Positions 36,190-45,350 of a DNA stretch of 64,000 bases are shown piece after piece. The position numbers and the translations under genes were made by a program. The notes under the pieces are model-generated. The model saw only the letters and a program-made list of their open reading frames with translations. It had not been told where the DNA came from and did not search any database. Each line of letters opens with the position of its first letter. Position 1 is the first letter of the stretch. The stretch is from Lachnospiraceae bacterium (GTDB taxonomy: Bacteria; Bacillota; Clostridia; Lachnospirales; Lachnospiraceae). The DNA is taken from contig JAILNS010000005.1 of assembly GCA_024691305.1 (NCBI GenBank), positions 62,001 through 126,000 on the forward strand, read 5' to 3'.

Positions 36190-39100
36190 TTAGTAATGCA
36201 TAAAGTCTCGCTCTCTCAGGATGATCATATCATCCTCGTCATATCTCTTATGTAGAATTATATCAAATAAATGCGTGAGATTCTTCTTATCGGCATAATA
36301 AATTGCATCATCTACCAAATCTCTTACTTCAGAAACGGAAACCTGATGTGAACTTGTCTGGAGTTCGGCTATCCTGGTATGAAGTGCAAGCAACGCATAT
36401 TCATCTATGGAATGTTCCTGGCTCCGGGCATATTCACAGGCATAATTAACAAGTGCCTTATCATCCAAAGGTTTAAGATCGATCCTGACATTGAACAGTT
36501 CACGCAATTTGGGGAGGGTTCCGACAATCTTGTCCATTCCCTCGGAGGTATCTTCCATAAGGACCAAAACGCCAAGATTCTCGTTTTCCAGGATCTTTAT
36601 GAGTTTCACTACGGTACTCTTCTTCATTCCGCGTGAATTTTTGATAATGATGGCTCCGCCTTTGACCTGCTCAAAAAGGGTCGTGAGGTCTTTTTCGTTT
36701 AATCCTTTACCCGTTGCTTTGATGATCTGTCTGTTTACAAAATTGGAATCGGTCATCTGCATATACTTTATAAGCTTCGTGGCAAGATCGAGAGTCCCTA
36801 CTCCCTCTTCTCCCGTAACGATAACATTACCTGTATATGCAGCCATACTCATATTATCAAGCGCATGTATTATCTGTTTTTTGGTGCTTTTACGTGTCAG
36901 ATGACCGCCGAATAATTCTATCTCCTCGTTTGTCAGCACCCTGGACCCTTCATCGGAGTCTCCGGTTTCATCTTCTTCCTTGCTGCCTTTTTCTTCGTCC
37001 GTACCCTGTTTTACGTTTTCCTTTGTTTCTGTGACGGCATCGTCAGCCTGCTTCTGTGATTTTTCCTTCTCGTCCTCTTCAAGGGCTTTTCTTACTGCAG
37101 CAACCTCTATGGAATCCGTTCCATCGGGTTCTGTCTGGGAAACTGATTTTTCTTCTGTGGTTTCCTCCGGTTCTTTATCAGTGGATTCGTCTGCCGCTTC
37201 TTCTTCAGACTCCGTATCATTATCTTCTGTATTATCCGGTAAAGTTTCTTCTGTGTTTTCTCCGGCAGTTTCTATGCTGTCTTTGGCGGTTTCTTCGGTG
37301 GTTTCTTTGCCTGCTTCTTCACCGTCTTCATCACCGGTGGGTTCTGCATCTTCTTTTTCTGAAGTCTCTTTATCCGGTTCAACTGTAGTTTCGTTGTCGG
37401 ACGGCATATCTTCAGCAGCCTTGTCTTCGCCGTTATCAACAGTATCTACAGACGCAGCATCGGAAACACCCTTGCCTATGATCCCGTCCATTGTCATATA
37501 CTCGACAGCTCTCATGGCTTCTCTACGGATCTTTCTACCGAGTGCATCGTCGTTATCGGCTGAATTTGACTCTTTGAGTATAGCTTCCATAAAGGCTTTT
37601 TCAAGCTGTTCAAGAAGCGTGGCCTTGGTATCCTCATCAAATTCATCAAAAAGCGATCCTGTATGCTGTAAAATGCGTTTACGTACTTCGTCCTCGCGTT
37701 TTTTGGAATTCTCTTTTTTGGTTTCTTCCCAGTCGGCCAGGACATCATCTATACTAAGCTGTCCCGTGATCTGCTTTTCCACCTGATCAGCTTCGGAAAT
37801 GGCAAGCCTTATCTGCCCGCTGTATTCCTCGGCAAGCATCTGATCATAAGCATTCGAAACAGGGCCAACTGTATCAAGCTGACCTGTTACAGCTCCCGGG
37901 ATACCTTCTGCCTGAACATCAGTAGCCTGAATAGACGCAGACGAAGTCTGCATTTCTTTCATGATCCTTTGTGTTTCAATATAGTCAACCACAGCATCCG
38001 TAGGAATACGCTTGGTCTCTTCTGCTAAAACTGCAGGATTTATTACGGGTTTTGTAATGCCGTGCAATGAAGTTGTTGTGACAACCTCCTGCTCCGGTGA
38101 AGGGGGCGGAGGGTAGTCAGCAACGGAATATGTCTGAACTATGGATTCCGGTGCCGGATTTTCTTCTTCCTGCATTAATGTAACCGTCTCGTGAACAGGC
38201 ATTGCAACCGGTGTCGGAACTGTCTCCGGAACCGGGATCGCATCGGATGTTAAAACTCTCCCGGGACCGGGTGTTACATTGGGTGTAACCACAGCCTCAG
38301 AGGCTGGCTGCGTCAGGCGGGACTCTTCAAAAACATTCCTGACAGGATCGGATTCATGATTACCTGCCAGTGGTCCGGGCCCAAATATGGTATTATCCTC
38401 CAATCCTTCTTCCGGGATTGAGGGAGCAATCTCATCCTCATCTGTATCAAGCAATTCCTTCATGCTCTCAGCAAGTGCTTCCTGAAGATTCATGGTATTA
38501 TACTGCCCCACATCGACAGGCTTGACCTGTATATCGATCTCCTGAGGTATCTCGCTGGTAGGAGCAGCCTGGAGGTCTGCTGTGTCTATTGAAGAAGGGA
38601 TATCCGTATTCTTATCGTATATCTCGACCGGTTTATCTTCTGTTGCGGCCTTGCTCAGTCCCTGTTTGTATTTATCGTATATCGCCTGCTCCGACGGTCT
38701 TAAAGGCTCATGCTTAAGTTTGAGCTCTATCGCCTTTATGGTATAACGGTTTTCTCCCCAGGCAGCGATCATCTCTTCGCATTCTTCGACGCATTCACTG
38801 GAAAGCCCTATTTGATGGTATAGCATGGCAAGTTCATAGCACCACTTTGGATTTGGCTTAGACTCTGCCCTTTTATACTGTTCTAGTACCCCTATCCGTT
38901 CTTCAAGGCTTACGTCATTTGCTTCAAACAGTCTGTATTTAAGTATGTATATATTGGTATCCTTGGGTGCCAGCTGGGCAAATTCCTTGTAATATTCTAT
39001 GGCCTGAACATATTCCCCAAGCCTTATGGACAGATCACAAAGAGAATATACTATCAGACGGCCCCCGGGATTTCTTTCGTAAGCCATAAGAAGGATCTCT

Positions 39101-39279
39101 TTGCTCTCGGCAAATCGCTTGTTGGCTTTGTACAGGTCGGATATCTTACATAAAGTATTTACGTTTCTGATCTTAGTCCAGTCTATGGTATCCGCGATCT
39201 CAACAGCCTCAACGATTTCACCATCGTGCAACAGGTCCCATATTTCATTTAATCTGACCTTAAATTCATATTTGTCCAC
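36190..39279 (-). CDS. large TPR protein with acidic linker and degenerate AAA-type domain
   Basis: The 1029-residue protein has three parts. Residues 1-200 are TPR-like helices (AKEILLMAYERNPGG, AIEYYKEFAQLAPKD). Residues 200-800 are low complexity, Pro/Val-rich then strongly acidic Glu/Thr/Asp repeats, presumably disordered. From about 815 a P-loop-like fold reads NVIVTGEEGVGTLDLATKL, where the Walker A Lys is replaced by Thr, then GGAIIIKNSRGM in the Walker B place without the acidic pair. It therefore looks like an ATPase relative that has lost catalysis. It could be a scaffold. Function is unknown; it lies between rsmA and glgB. Confidence 0.85.
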   Translation of the reverse strand: MDKYEFKVRLNEIWDLLHDGEIVEAVEIADTIDWTKIRNVNTLCKISDLYKANKRFAESKEILLMAYERNPGGRLIVYSLCDLSIRLGEYVQAIEYYKEFAQLAPKDTNIYILKYRLFEANDVSLEERIGVLEQYKRAESKPNPKWCYELAMLYHQIGLSSECVEECEEMIAAWGENRYTIKAIELKLKHEPLRPSEQAIYDKYKQGLSKAATEDKPVEIYDKNTDIPSSIDTADLQAAPTSEIPQEIDIQVKPVDVGQYNTMNLQEALAESMKELLDTDEDEIAPSIPEEGLEDNTIFGPGPLAGNHESDPVRNVFEESRLTQPASEAVVTPNVTPGPGRVLTSDAIPVPETVPTPVAMPVHETVTLMQEEENPAPESIVQTYSVADYPPPPSPEQEVVTTTSLHGITKPVINPAVLAEETKRIPTDAVVDYIETQRIMKEMQTSSASIQATDVQAEGIPGAVTGQLDTVGPVSNAYDQMLAEEYSGQIRLAISEADQVEKQITGQLSIDDVLADWEETKKENSKKREDEVRKRILQHTGSLFDEFDEDTKATLLEQLEKAFMEAILKESNSADNDDALGRKIRREAMRAVEYMTMDGIIGKGVSDAASVDTVDNGEDKAAEDMPSDNETTVEPDKETSEKEDAEPTGDEDGEEAGKETTEETAKDSIETAGENTEETLPDNTEDNDTESEEEAADESTDKEPEETTEEKSVSQTEPDGTDSIEVAAVRKALEEDEKEKSQKQADDAVTETKENVKQGTDEEKGSKEEDETGDSDEGSRVLTNEEIELFGGHLTRKSTKKQIIHALDNMSMAAYTGNVIVTGEEGVGTLDLATKLIKYMQMTDSNFVNRQIIKATGKGLNEKDLTTLFEQVKGGAIIIKNSRGMKKSTVVKLIKILENENLGVLVLMEDTSEGMDKIVGTLPKLRELFNVRIDLKPLDDKALVNYACEYARSQEHSIDEYALLALHTRIAELQTSSHQVSVSEVRDLVDDAIYYADKKNLTHLFDIILHKRYDEDDMIILRERDFMHY

Positions 39280-39353
39280 AGTACCACCTCATAAAAATCG
39301 ATAGTTAACCAATCATCAGTGTACCATAGCGATTTAGTGATGTAAATAGAGAA

Positions 39354-39391
39354 GGGCCGAAAAAACACAAACTGTTGTGTTCTTCCGGCCC
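39354..39391 (-). terminator. hairpin downstream of rsmA
   Basis: On the minus strand GGGCCG...CGGCCC pair at the base and AACACAA/TTGTGTT near the apex, with a small internal mismatch. The following sequence is TTCTCTATTT, so the T run is interrupted. It ends the tatD-rsmA unit 21 bp after the rsmA stop. Confidence 0.65.
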
Positions 39392-39411
39392 ACGATTTCT
39401 ATATCTTGTTA

Positions 39412-40272
39412 TTATATATGTTTATATAAAAGTGTACTTATCCGGGCAAATTCTTCCAGTGTAAAAGTTTCTCCCCGAATGGTCTTAGACTTACCCATAA
39501 CTTCTAACGCCTCTTCTATACTGTCTCTGGAAAGCCCCAGGCCACCGGCACAAAGTGCATTGGGCAAAGTTTTTCTTCGCATATTAAAAGTTGCCCTTAT
39601 AACCTTAAACATAAAAGGTACATCAGCCGTTTCAACCGGCGGTACTTCATATGCATCAAGTTTTATCACCGCAGAATCGACCGCCGGCGAAGGGAAGAAG
39701 CTGTCAGCACTTACATATGTGACAATATTGGGATCGGCGTAATATCCTACAGCCAAAGACAAGGCACCGTAGTCCTTGCTTCCCGGCACAGCTCTCATTC
39801 TGTCTGCCACTTCCTTTTGAACCATGACGGTTATGCTTCTTATTATCCCGCTGTATTCAAGAAGTTTTAAAACTATGGGTGTAGTGATATAGTACGGAAG
39901 GTTTGCGACCACCTTAAGACCTTTTTTATCAGCGTACTTCTCATTTAGATCTTCTATATCACACTTTAATATGTCCGCATGAATCAGCTCTATATTCCCG
40001 GCATCGGAAAGTGTCCCTTCCAAAACAGGTATAAGTGCATCATCAATCTCTACCGCTATAACCCTCTTTGCTCTTTCTGCCAGTTTAAGCGTAAGAGCCC
40101 CCAGGCCGGGCCCTATCTCAAGGACCGTATCCTCTTTATCGATGCCCGAAGAATCTGCTATTTCCGTCAAAATACCGTCATCAATCAGGAAATTTTGTCC
40201 GTATTTCTTCTGTGCGGATATTCCGTAAAACCTCATCAGATCGCGAACATCCCGGCTGTCGCTTAAATTCAT
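39412..40272 (-). CDS. rsmA: 16S rRNA dimethyladenosine transferase
   Basis: The 286-residue RsmA/KsgA dimethylates A1518 and A1519 in helix 45 of 16S rRNA. Visible motifs are KKYGQNFLIDDGIL, SAM motif VLEIGPGLGALTLKL and the NLPYYITTPI catalytic motif. It overlaps tatD by 4 bp, a pairing that is very common in Firmicutes. Confidence 0.97.
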   Translation of the reverse strand: MNLSDSRDVRDLMRFYGISAQKKYGQNFLIDDGILTEIADSSGIDKEDTVLEIGPGLGALTLKLAERAKRVIAVEIDDALIPVLEGTLSDAGNIELIHADILKCDIEDLNEKYADKKGLKVVANLPYYITTPIVLKLLEYSGIIRSITVMVQKEVADRMRAVPGSKDYGALSLAVGYYADPNIVTYVSADSFFPSPAVDSAVIKLDAYEVPPVETADVPFMFKVIRATFNMRRKTLPNALCAGGLGLSRDSIEEALEVMGKSKTIRGETFTLEEFARISTLLYKHI

Positions 40273-41066
40273 TTTATCTCTCCCATGCTCTTATCCGTCA
40301 TACGATACAGCCTGAATGCATTCTCTCTGGTCGTATCGATCACCTCTTTACGTGTTATACCCCGAAGAGCCGCTATCTCATCCGCAACATAAAAAAGATT
40401 AAGCGAATCGTTTCTTTGTCCTCTGTTGGGAACCGGTGCGAGGTAAGGACAGTCCGTTTCCAAAACTATACTCTCAAGCGGAAGATTTACGGCACACTCT
40501 TTTAATTTTCTGGAGTTTTTGTACGTTACCACTCCTCCTATACCTATGAATAAACCCATTTTCACATACTCTCTTGCCATTTCGAGAGAATATGAATAAC
40601 AGTGAACGACTCCTCCGATCTCCTCAGCATGATGTTTCTTCATTATCTCCATTGTATCGGCTGCGGCATCACGCGAATGGATTATTACCGGAAGTTTATT
40701 CCTTCGTGCCATCTCAAGCTGGGCCTCAAAGAATTCCTTTTGTTTTGCCTCATCTGTATCGGGATAATGATAATCAAGGCCTATTTCCCCTATTGCGACC
40801 ACTTTTTTATTTGCACATTGCTTTTCCACACTATCCAGGATATCTGCTGACAGTTCATATACTTCGGTTGGATGAAGACCCACGGATGTATAAACATGAT
40901 CGTACCGTTTTGCTATAGAGATGCTCTTTTCCAAAGAAGCATATGATGCGGTAACGTTTACCACATATCCCACCCCTTTTAAGGGCAGAGAACTCAGTAT
41001 TTCCTCACGGTCAGAGTCAAAAGCGTCATCGTCATAATGTGCATGTGTATCAAATATCATTTCCAT
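40269..41066 (-). CDS. tatD: TatD-family metal-dependent hydrolase
   Basis: The 265-residue amidohydrolase-fold protein has the two-metal ligands in FDTHAHYDD, IGEIGLDYHY, IIHSRDA, VHCYSYS and LETDCPYLAP. TatD proteins are 3'-5' exonucleases or D-aminoacyl-tRNA-like hydrolases; the exact substrate is not fixed by motifs. It is upstream of and coupled to rsmA. Confidence 0.95.
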   Translation of the reverse strand: MEMIFDTHAHYDDDAFDSDREEILSSLPLKGVGYVVNVTASYASLEKSISIAKRYDHVYTSVGLHPTEVYELSADILDSVEKQCANKKVVAIGEIGLDYHYPDTDEAKQKEFFEAQLEMARRNKLPVIIHSRDAAADTMEIMKKHHAEEIGGVVHCYSYSLEMAREYVKMGLFIGIGGVVTYKNSRKLKECAVNLPLESIVLETDCPYLAPVPNRGQRNDSLNLFYVADEIAALRGITRKEVIDTTRENAFRLYRMTDKSMGEIK

Positions 41067-41113
41067 ACTATAAAATCCACTAAAAATGCTGTTAAAAAAA
41101 TGTGAAATATGTC

Positions 41114-41142
41114 TTGCAAAACAAAAAGCATTATACTATAAT
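41114..41142 (+). promoter_or_regulatory. tRNA-Lys promoter
   Basis: TTGCAA (41114-41119), a 17-bp spacer and a perfect TATAAT (41137-41142). The expected start lies about 30 bp before the tRNA. Confidence 0.75.
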
Positions 41143-41178
41143 AACTCTTGCGTTGCAAAAAAGACGTTATGTCAATCT

Positions 41179-41251
41179 GCGCCACTAGCTCAGTTGGTAG
41201 AGCACCTGACTCTTAATCAGGGTGTCCAGGGTTCGAGCCCCTGGTGGCGCA
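41179..41251 (+). tRNA. tRNA-Lys (anticodon CUU)
   Basis: The cloverleaf is complete: acceptor GCGCCAC/GTGGCGC, D-arm with CTCAGTTGGTAGAGC, anticodon loop CTCTTAA (anticodon CTT), T-arm CCAGG-GTTCGAG-CCCCTGG and discriminator A. CCA is not encoded (CTA follows). Confidence 0.97.
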
Positions 41252-41253
41252 CT

Positions 41254-41300
41254 AAAGGTCTCAGTTTCATCGTTTACCGATGGGGTTGGGGCTTTTTTTT
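41254..41300 (+). terminator. terminator of tRNA-Lys
   Basis: A stem of about 17 bp with several G-U pairs (AAGGTCTCAGTTTCATCG with CGATGGGGTTGGGGCTT) is followed by TTTTTTTT. It starts two bases after the tRNA. Confidence 0.82.
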
Positions 41301-41358
41301 GCACTCTTTTTGTCTCGTAATATATTATTTCCATCCTGTCTAACTGATGGTTTTATAT

Positions 41359-41390
41359 AAAAAAGGCACGTTCCGTACCGGTCCGTGCCT
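41359..41390 (-). terminator. terminator of the crh/uvrC gene block
   Basis: On the minus strand AGGCACG (41390-41384) pairs with CGTGCCT (41370-41364), with an inner ACCGGT palindrome in the loop, then TTTTTT. It lies 28 bp after the Crh-like gene. Confidence 0.88.
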
Positions 41391-41417
41391 GTATCCTTAT
41401 CATTATCCAAAAGATGA

Positions 41418-41672
41418 TCATTCACCCAAAAGGTATTTCTCTATGCCATCCAAAGCAGCCTCTTCGTCAACACCGTCAGCGGATACAGTGATCTGCTCGC
41501 CTACATCCATACCCATGCTCATCATGCCCATTATGCTCTTTGCATTAACTCGCTTTCCTTCAGACTCCATATAGATACTTGAGTCATACTGGCTGGCAAC
41601 CTGTACCAGCATTGCAATGGGAGTAGCTTCAAGACCGTCAGCCAATTTAATCTCCATCGTCCTTTTAGTCAT
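41418..41672 (-). CDS. crh: HPr-family protein without the catalytic His (Crh-like)
   Basis: The 84-residue protein has the HPr fold and length, but the PTS phosphorylation site is lost: position 15 is Glu (DGLEATPIA) where HPr has His, and Arg17 is Thr. The regulatory Ser46 is kept in NAKSIMGMMSMG, the standard HPr kinase site. This is the situation in Bacillus Crh (Gln15, Ser46), a cofactor of CcpA. Its place in front of whiA also matches the Bacillus yvcJ-yvcK-whiA-crh locus. The HPr kinase gene lies five genes away in the same block. The protein should act in signalling, not sugar transport. Confidence 0.85.
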   Translation of the reverse strand: MTKRTMEIKLADGLEATPIAMLVQVASQYDSSIYMESEGKRVNAKSIMGMMSMGMDVGEQITVSADGVDEEAALDGIEKYLLGE

Positions 41673-41687
41673 AATAATCTCCTCTTC

Positions 41688-42554
41688 TTAATTAGATCTG
41701 ATATTGTCCGCTATCTCACTAAGCGATCTCAGTCTATGATTCATCCCGGATTTTCCGACAGGCGGATCTAACAATTCGCCCAGTTCCTTTAAAGATGCTT
41801 CCGGATTGTTAAGTCTTACTTCAGCCGCAGCTCTTAACTTATCGGGAAGCCTTGCCAGTCCGTAATTATCTCTTATAAATTCTATATCCGAAAGCTGCTT
41901 GGCAGCAGCATTGGCAGTCTTCGTTATGTTGGCTGTCTCACAATTAACGCGTCTGTTGACCGTGTTGCTGATCTCCCTGATTATCCTTGCATTTTCCATC
42001 TCCATGAGAGACATATGCGCTCCCATCAGGTTAAAAAGATCAACTATCGCTTCGCCTTCTTTGATATAAACCACCTTATGATTTTTACGCTCTACCGTAT
42101 GAGCTTCTATCCCGAATCCACCAAGAATTTCCAATATCTGCCCGGCCTGCTCATCATCTCTGCAAATGAACTCAAGATGATAGCCTTTGCTGGGGTCGCT
42201 CACTGACCCGCTGGAGAGAAAAGCTCCCCGCAAAAAAGCCCGCCTGCAACAGTCTTTAAGTAAAAGCCTTCTATCCGTTGCATGACCGGTAGTAATCTTT
42301 CCGTTTTCATCTGTAGGTAGTTTTAAAGCCTTTATAACGGTTTCATCAACCGAATTAATGTTAAATGTTTTTTTTAGTAAAGTAAAGTATTTTTGGGAAG
42401 CATGTTCATTTTCTACGGGAATGACAAAACCCGGGGCCATTTTATCGTTTTTGGCTGCAAAATGCACAATAGCACTAAGTTCAGCCAACTGACAATGCCT
42501 TGCCTGACCGTAAACTTCGATCAATTCATTTTTTGCATCTGAAGAAAAAGACAT
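41688..42554 (-). CDS. whiA: WhiA, DNA-binding cell division regulator
   Basis: The 288-residue protein has the N-terminal LAGLIDADG-like domain (MSFSSDAKNELIEV, RRAFLRGAFLSSGSVSDP) and C-terminal helix-turn-helix (DIEFIRDNYG, SLKELGELLDPPVGKSGMNHR). It is slightly shorter than the ~310-residue norm. In Bacillus WhiA influences Z-ring formation and chromosome segregation. It precedes crh by 15 bp. Confidence 0.95.
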   Translation of the reverse strand: MSFSSDAKNELIEVYGQARHCQLAELSAIVHFAAKNDKMAPGFVIPVENEHASQKYFTLLKKTFNINSVDETVIKALKLPTDENGKITTGHATDRRLLLKDCCRRAFLRGAFLSSGSVSDPSKGYHLEFICRDDEQAGQILEILGGFGIEAHTVERKNHKVVYIKEGEAIVDLFNLMGAHMSLMEMENARIIREISNTVNRRVNCETANITKTANAAAKQLSDIEFIRDNYGLARLPDKLRAAAEVRLNNPEASLKELGELLDPPVGKSGMNHRLRSLSEIADNIRSN

Positions 42555-42574
42555 AGATTATATCTGAAACCGGT

Positions 42575-43444
42575 TTATTTTCCGGCCCTGGTCACATCTC
42601 TGTGGGAAATCGTAAGTCCATAATTTCCCTTGTTTTGCATACGTTTATACAGTTCCTGTGCAAGAGTTACCGATCTGTGCTTACCTTCGGTACATCCGAT
42701 CCCTATGACAAGCTTATACTTGCCCTCTTTAATATAATTCGGAATGAGGAAATCCAAAAGATCCGCTATTTTCTCAGTAAACTCAGTGGCTTCCGGAAAG
42801 CCCATGACATAGTCCCTGACCTCTGTATCAAGTCCGGTCTTAGTCTTAAGTTCATCGATATAAAACGGATTCGGCAAAAACCTGACATCGAATATCAGAT
42901 CAGCATCCTGTGGTATTCCGTTTTTGAAACCAAATGACAATATGGATACCATAAGGCTGTTGTAATCCTTATTGTCCACAAATATCCGTTCAAGTTCACT
43001 CTTAAGCTCACGCGTGAGCAGGTTCGAAGTATCTATGACATAATCTGCCTTACCCAAGACTCCCGAAAGGACTTCGCGCTCCTTACGGATACCGTCCTCA
43101 AGTCTGTCATCCTGGGTAGTCATGGGATGATTACGCCGGGACTCTTTATAGCGCTTAACTAAAACCTCATCCGAGGCATTCATGAACAGTATCTCAAAGT
43201 TATGACCGGCTGCTTTTAGTTTGTCGAGCATACTCATGGTGTCGGAAAAATTAAGACCTGTCCTGATATCCAGTCCCAGTGCAACCTTATTATATTCGGA
43301 TGTCGGCTGATCGAGCAGTTCCATCAAGCCCGTAAGAAGCGGTATGGGCAGATTATCTACACAGTAATACCCTGCATCTTCCAATATTCTTAATGCAGTA
43401 GCCCTTCCTCCGCCGCTCATCCCGGTAACGATCACAAATCGCAT
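42575..43444 (-). CDS. rapZ: RapZ-family nucleotide-binding protein, Walker A degenerate
   Basis: The 289-residue protein is a RapZ/YvcJ relative (IVTGMSGGG, YYCVDNLPIPLL, IGCTEGKHRSVTLAQEL). RapZ binds GTP/ATP and, in enterobacteria, regulates glmS through small RNAs; in Firmicutes the role is less clear. The Walker A here reads GMSGGGRAT, with Arg in place of Lys and Ala in place of Ser/Thr, so nucleotide hydrolysis may be altered. The C-terminal domain, which in E. coli binds RNA or glucosamine-6-phosphate, is well kept. Confidence 0.93.
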   Translation of the reverse strand: MRFVIVTGMSGGGRATALRILEDAGYYCVDNLPIPLLTGLMELLDQPTSEYNKVALGLDIRTGLNFSDTMSMLDKLKAAGHNFEILFMNASDEVLVKRYKESRRNHPMTTQDDRLEDGIRKEREVLSGVLGKADYVIDTSNLLTRELKSELERIFVDNKDYNSLMVSILSFGFKNGIPQDADLIFDVRFLPNPFYIDELKTKTGLDTEVRDYVMGFPEATEFTEKIADLLDFLIPNYIKEGKYKLVIGIGCTEGKHRSVTLAQELYKRMQNKGNYGLTISHRDVTRAGK

Positions 43445-43462
43445 AACCTGTTTCTCCCCGGA

Positions 43463-44374
43463 CTAAAAATCACCCAGCAGGATGACCTCCCGTTCAAGTT
43501 CAACACCAAAACGATCCTTAACTCTCTCCTGAACCTGGCAGATAACATCATAAATATCAGCTGCCGAAGCATGTCCCTGGTTTATCACAAAACCGCAATG
43601 CTTATCAGAAACCCTTGCGCCTCCTATCGAAAAGCCCCTAAGTCCCGCATCCATGATAAGTTTACCCGCATAATATCCTTCCGGCCGTTTAAATGTGGAA
43701 CCGGCACTTGGATATTCAAGCGGTTGTTTCTCGCGGCGCTTGGCGTTTATCTCATCCATCGTTGCTTTTATATCTTCATGTTTTCCGTAAGAAAGTTTGA
43801 ATACGGCTCTGGTCACTATATAATCGGTTCCCTTGATCACGCTTGTACGATATCCGAATTCCATGGTCTCGTTATCAAGGGTCAATATCTCTCCGTCTTT
43901 ACTTAAAACCTCGACACTCTCCGTAATATTTCCGACTTCACCGTCAAAGGCCCCGGCATTCATAACCATAGCTCCACCTACGGATCCGGGGATACCTGAA
44001 GCAAATTCCATTCCGGTCAGATCATTGTTAAGCGCCTGCACGGCTGCGGAAGAAAGTTGTGCAGCTGCTCCGCAGTATATACGTTCTCCTTCCGTATGAA
44101 GATTTGCAAATTCTCCTGACAGTTTTATGATTATTCCGTCGTAGCCTTTATCCGATACCAGCAGATTGCTTCCGTTTCCCAGAAGGAAAAAATCATGATC
44201 CGTAGCCCTTAAATATCTGACGATCTTTGATAATTGCTCCGTATTATCTACCAGAAGCATAAATCTTGCCGGCCCGCCTACCCTGAACGTTGTATGAAGA
44301 TCCATATCTTCATTCTCAAGTATATTCTCTTTTGGAAGGATATCGGCCAGGGTATTTAGTAATTCGTCGTTCAC
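43463..44374 (-). CDS. murB: UDP-N-acetylenolpyruvoylglucosamine reductase
   Basis: The 303-residue flavoenzyme performs the second step of UDP-MurNAc formation. FAD-binding motifs FRVGGPARF, LLGNGSNLLVSDKG and GIPGSVGGAMVMNAGAF are present, as is the catalytic Ser in PSAGSTFKRP. It is the short type II form. Placement between rapZ and the ROK kinase is frequent in clostridia. Confidence 0.96.
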   Translation of the reverse strand: MNDELLNTLADILPKENILENEDMDLHTTFRVGGPARFMLLVDNTEQLSKIVRYLRATDHDFFLLGNGSNLLVSDKGYDGIIIKLSGEFANLHTEGERIYCGAAAQLSSAAVQALNNDLTGMEFASGIPGSVGGAMVMNAGAFDGEVGNITESVEVLSKDGEILTLDNETMEFGYRTSVIKGTDYIVTRAVFKLSYGKHEDIKATMDEINAKRREKQPLEYPSAGSTFKRPEGYYAGKLIMDAGLRGFSIGGARVSDKHCGFVINQGHASAADIYDVICQVQERVKDRFGVELEREVILLGDF

Positions 44375-44402
44375 AACAGTCTCCTTAAGATCTTTTGGTT
44401 TT

Positions 44403-45350
44403 TCACTCGCATTCGGAAAGTATCAGCTTAGCGGCACCGTATATTCCTGCATCGTTTCCGAGAGTGGCAAGAGCAAGGATCGCATCTTTGCTTCCATGAA
44501 AAACATTTGCTTCATACGAAGGTCTTATATAATCGAACAGGATCTCCCCTGCCTTGCTTACACCACCGCCGATAACAAATACTTCGGGGTTGACTACGCC
44601 TGCTATGAGTGAAAGGCCTTTGCCCAGATAATCACCAAACTTTTCGGCAACCTGTATCGCTATGGCATCACCGTCTTTCACCGCATCAAATACCGCTTTG
44701 GCGGTCAATTCCGTATCTCTTAGGCACGAAGGTGCTGCAGTTGCATCAAGTGCACGACGGGCAAGCCTTACTATGCCGGTAGCGGAAGTATATTCTTCGA
44801 GACAGCCGTAATTACCGCATCCGCAAGCTTCGGTTTCATTATCCTCCACATGTAAATGTCCGATCTCGCCACCGGCTCCCGTAGAACCGTTCAAAAGTCT
44901 TCCGTTTATGATTATTCCGCCGCCTACTCCGGTACCCAGCGTGACAGCTACAATATTATCATGTCCCTGTCCGCCGCCTTTCCACATTTCTCCGAGAGCT
45001 GCAACATTGGCATCGTTTCCGCCTTTTACAAGAACACCGGGCATAAGAGGCTTCATCGCATCTACAAGATTAAATTTACCCCAGCCCAGATTAACGGCTT
45101 TATGTACAACCCCGTCATCGTCAACAGGACCGGGAACTCCGATACCTACGCCCAGAACATCATCGGCATTGATATCATTGGATACTATCTTCTTTTTGAT
45201 CGAATCGGAAATATCAGGTAGGATATTGGATCCGCTGTCTTCTTTACGTGTAGGGATCTCCCACTTTTCCACGACCTCTCCTTCGGCAGTAAAGATACCT
45301 ATCTTGACAGTAGTTCCTCCGACATCCACTCCTACGACATATTTACTCAT
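44403..45350 (-). CDS. glk: ROK-family glucokinase
   Basis: The 315-residue sugar kinase has the ATP-binding GVDVGGTTVKIGIF, sugar-binding region GEIGHLHVED and the ROK zinc motif CGCGNYGCLEEY. No DNA-binding domain is attached, so it is a kinase rather than a repressor. It overlaps hprK by 4 bp. Glucose is the likely substrate by family. Coupling with HPr kinase places glucose phosphorylation and catabolite control in one operon. Confidence 0.93.
   Translation of the reverse strand: MSKYVVGVDVGGTTVKIGIFTAEGEVVEKWEIPTRKEDSGSNILPDISDSIKKKIVSNDINADDVLGVGIGVPGPVDDDGVVHKAVNLGWGKFNLVDAMKPLMPGVLVKGGNDANVAALGEMWKGGGQGHDNIVAVTLGTGVGGGIIINGRLLNGSTGAGGEIGHLHVEDNETEACGCGNYGCLEEYTSATGIVRLARRALDATAAPSCLRDTELTAKAVFDAVKDGDAIAIQVAEKFGDYLGKGLSLIAGVVNPEVFVIGGGVSKAGEILFDYIRPSYEANVFHGSKDAILALATLGNDAGIYGAAKLILSECE

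Noticed and set aside
36980-37786. 268-codon Ser/Val-rich open frame on the plus strand
   Set aside because: It is the antisense of the acidic Glu/Thr repeat region of the large TPR gene; the composition is a mirror of low complexity and there is no ribosome site.
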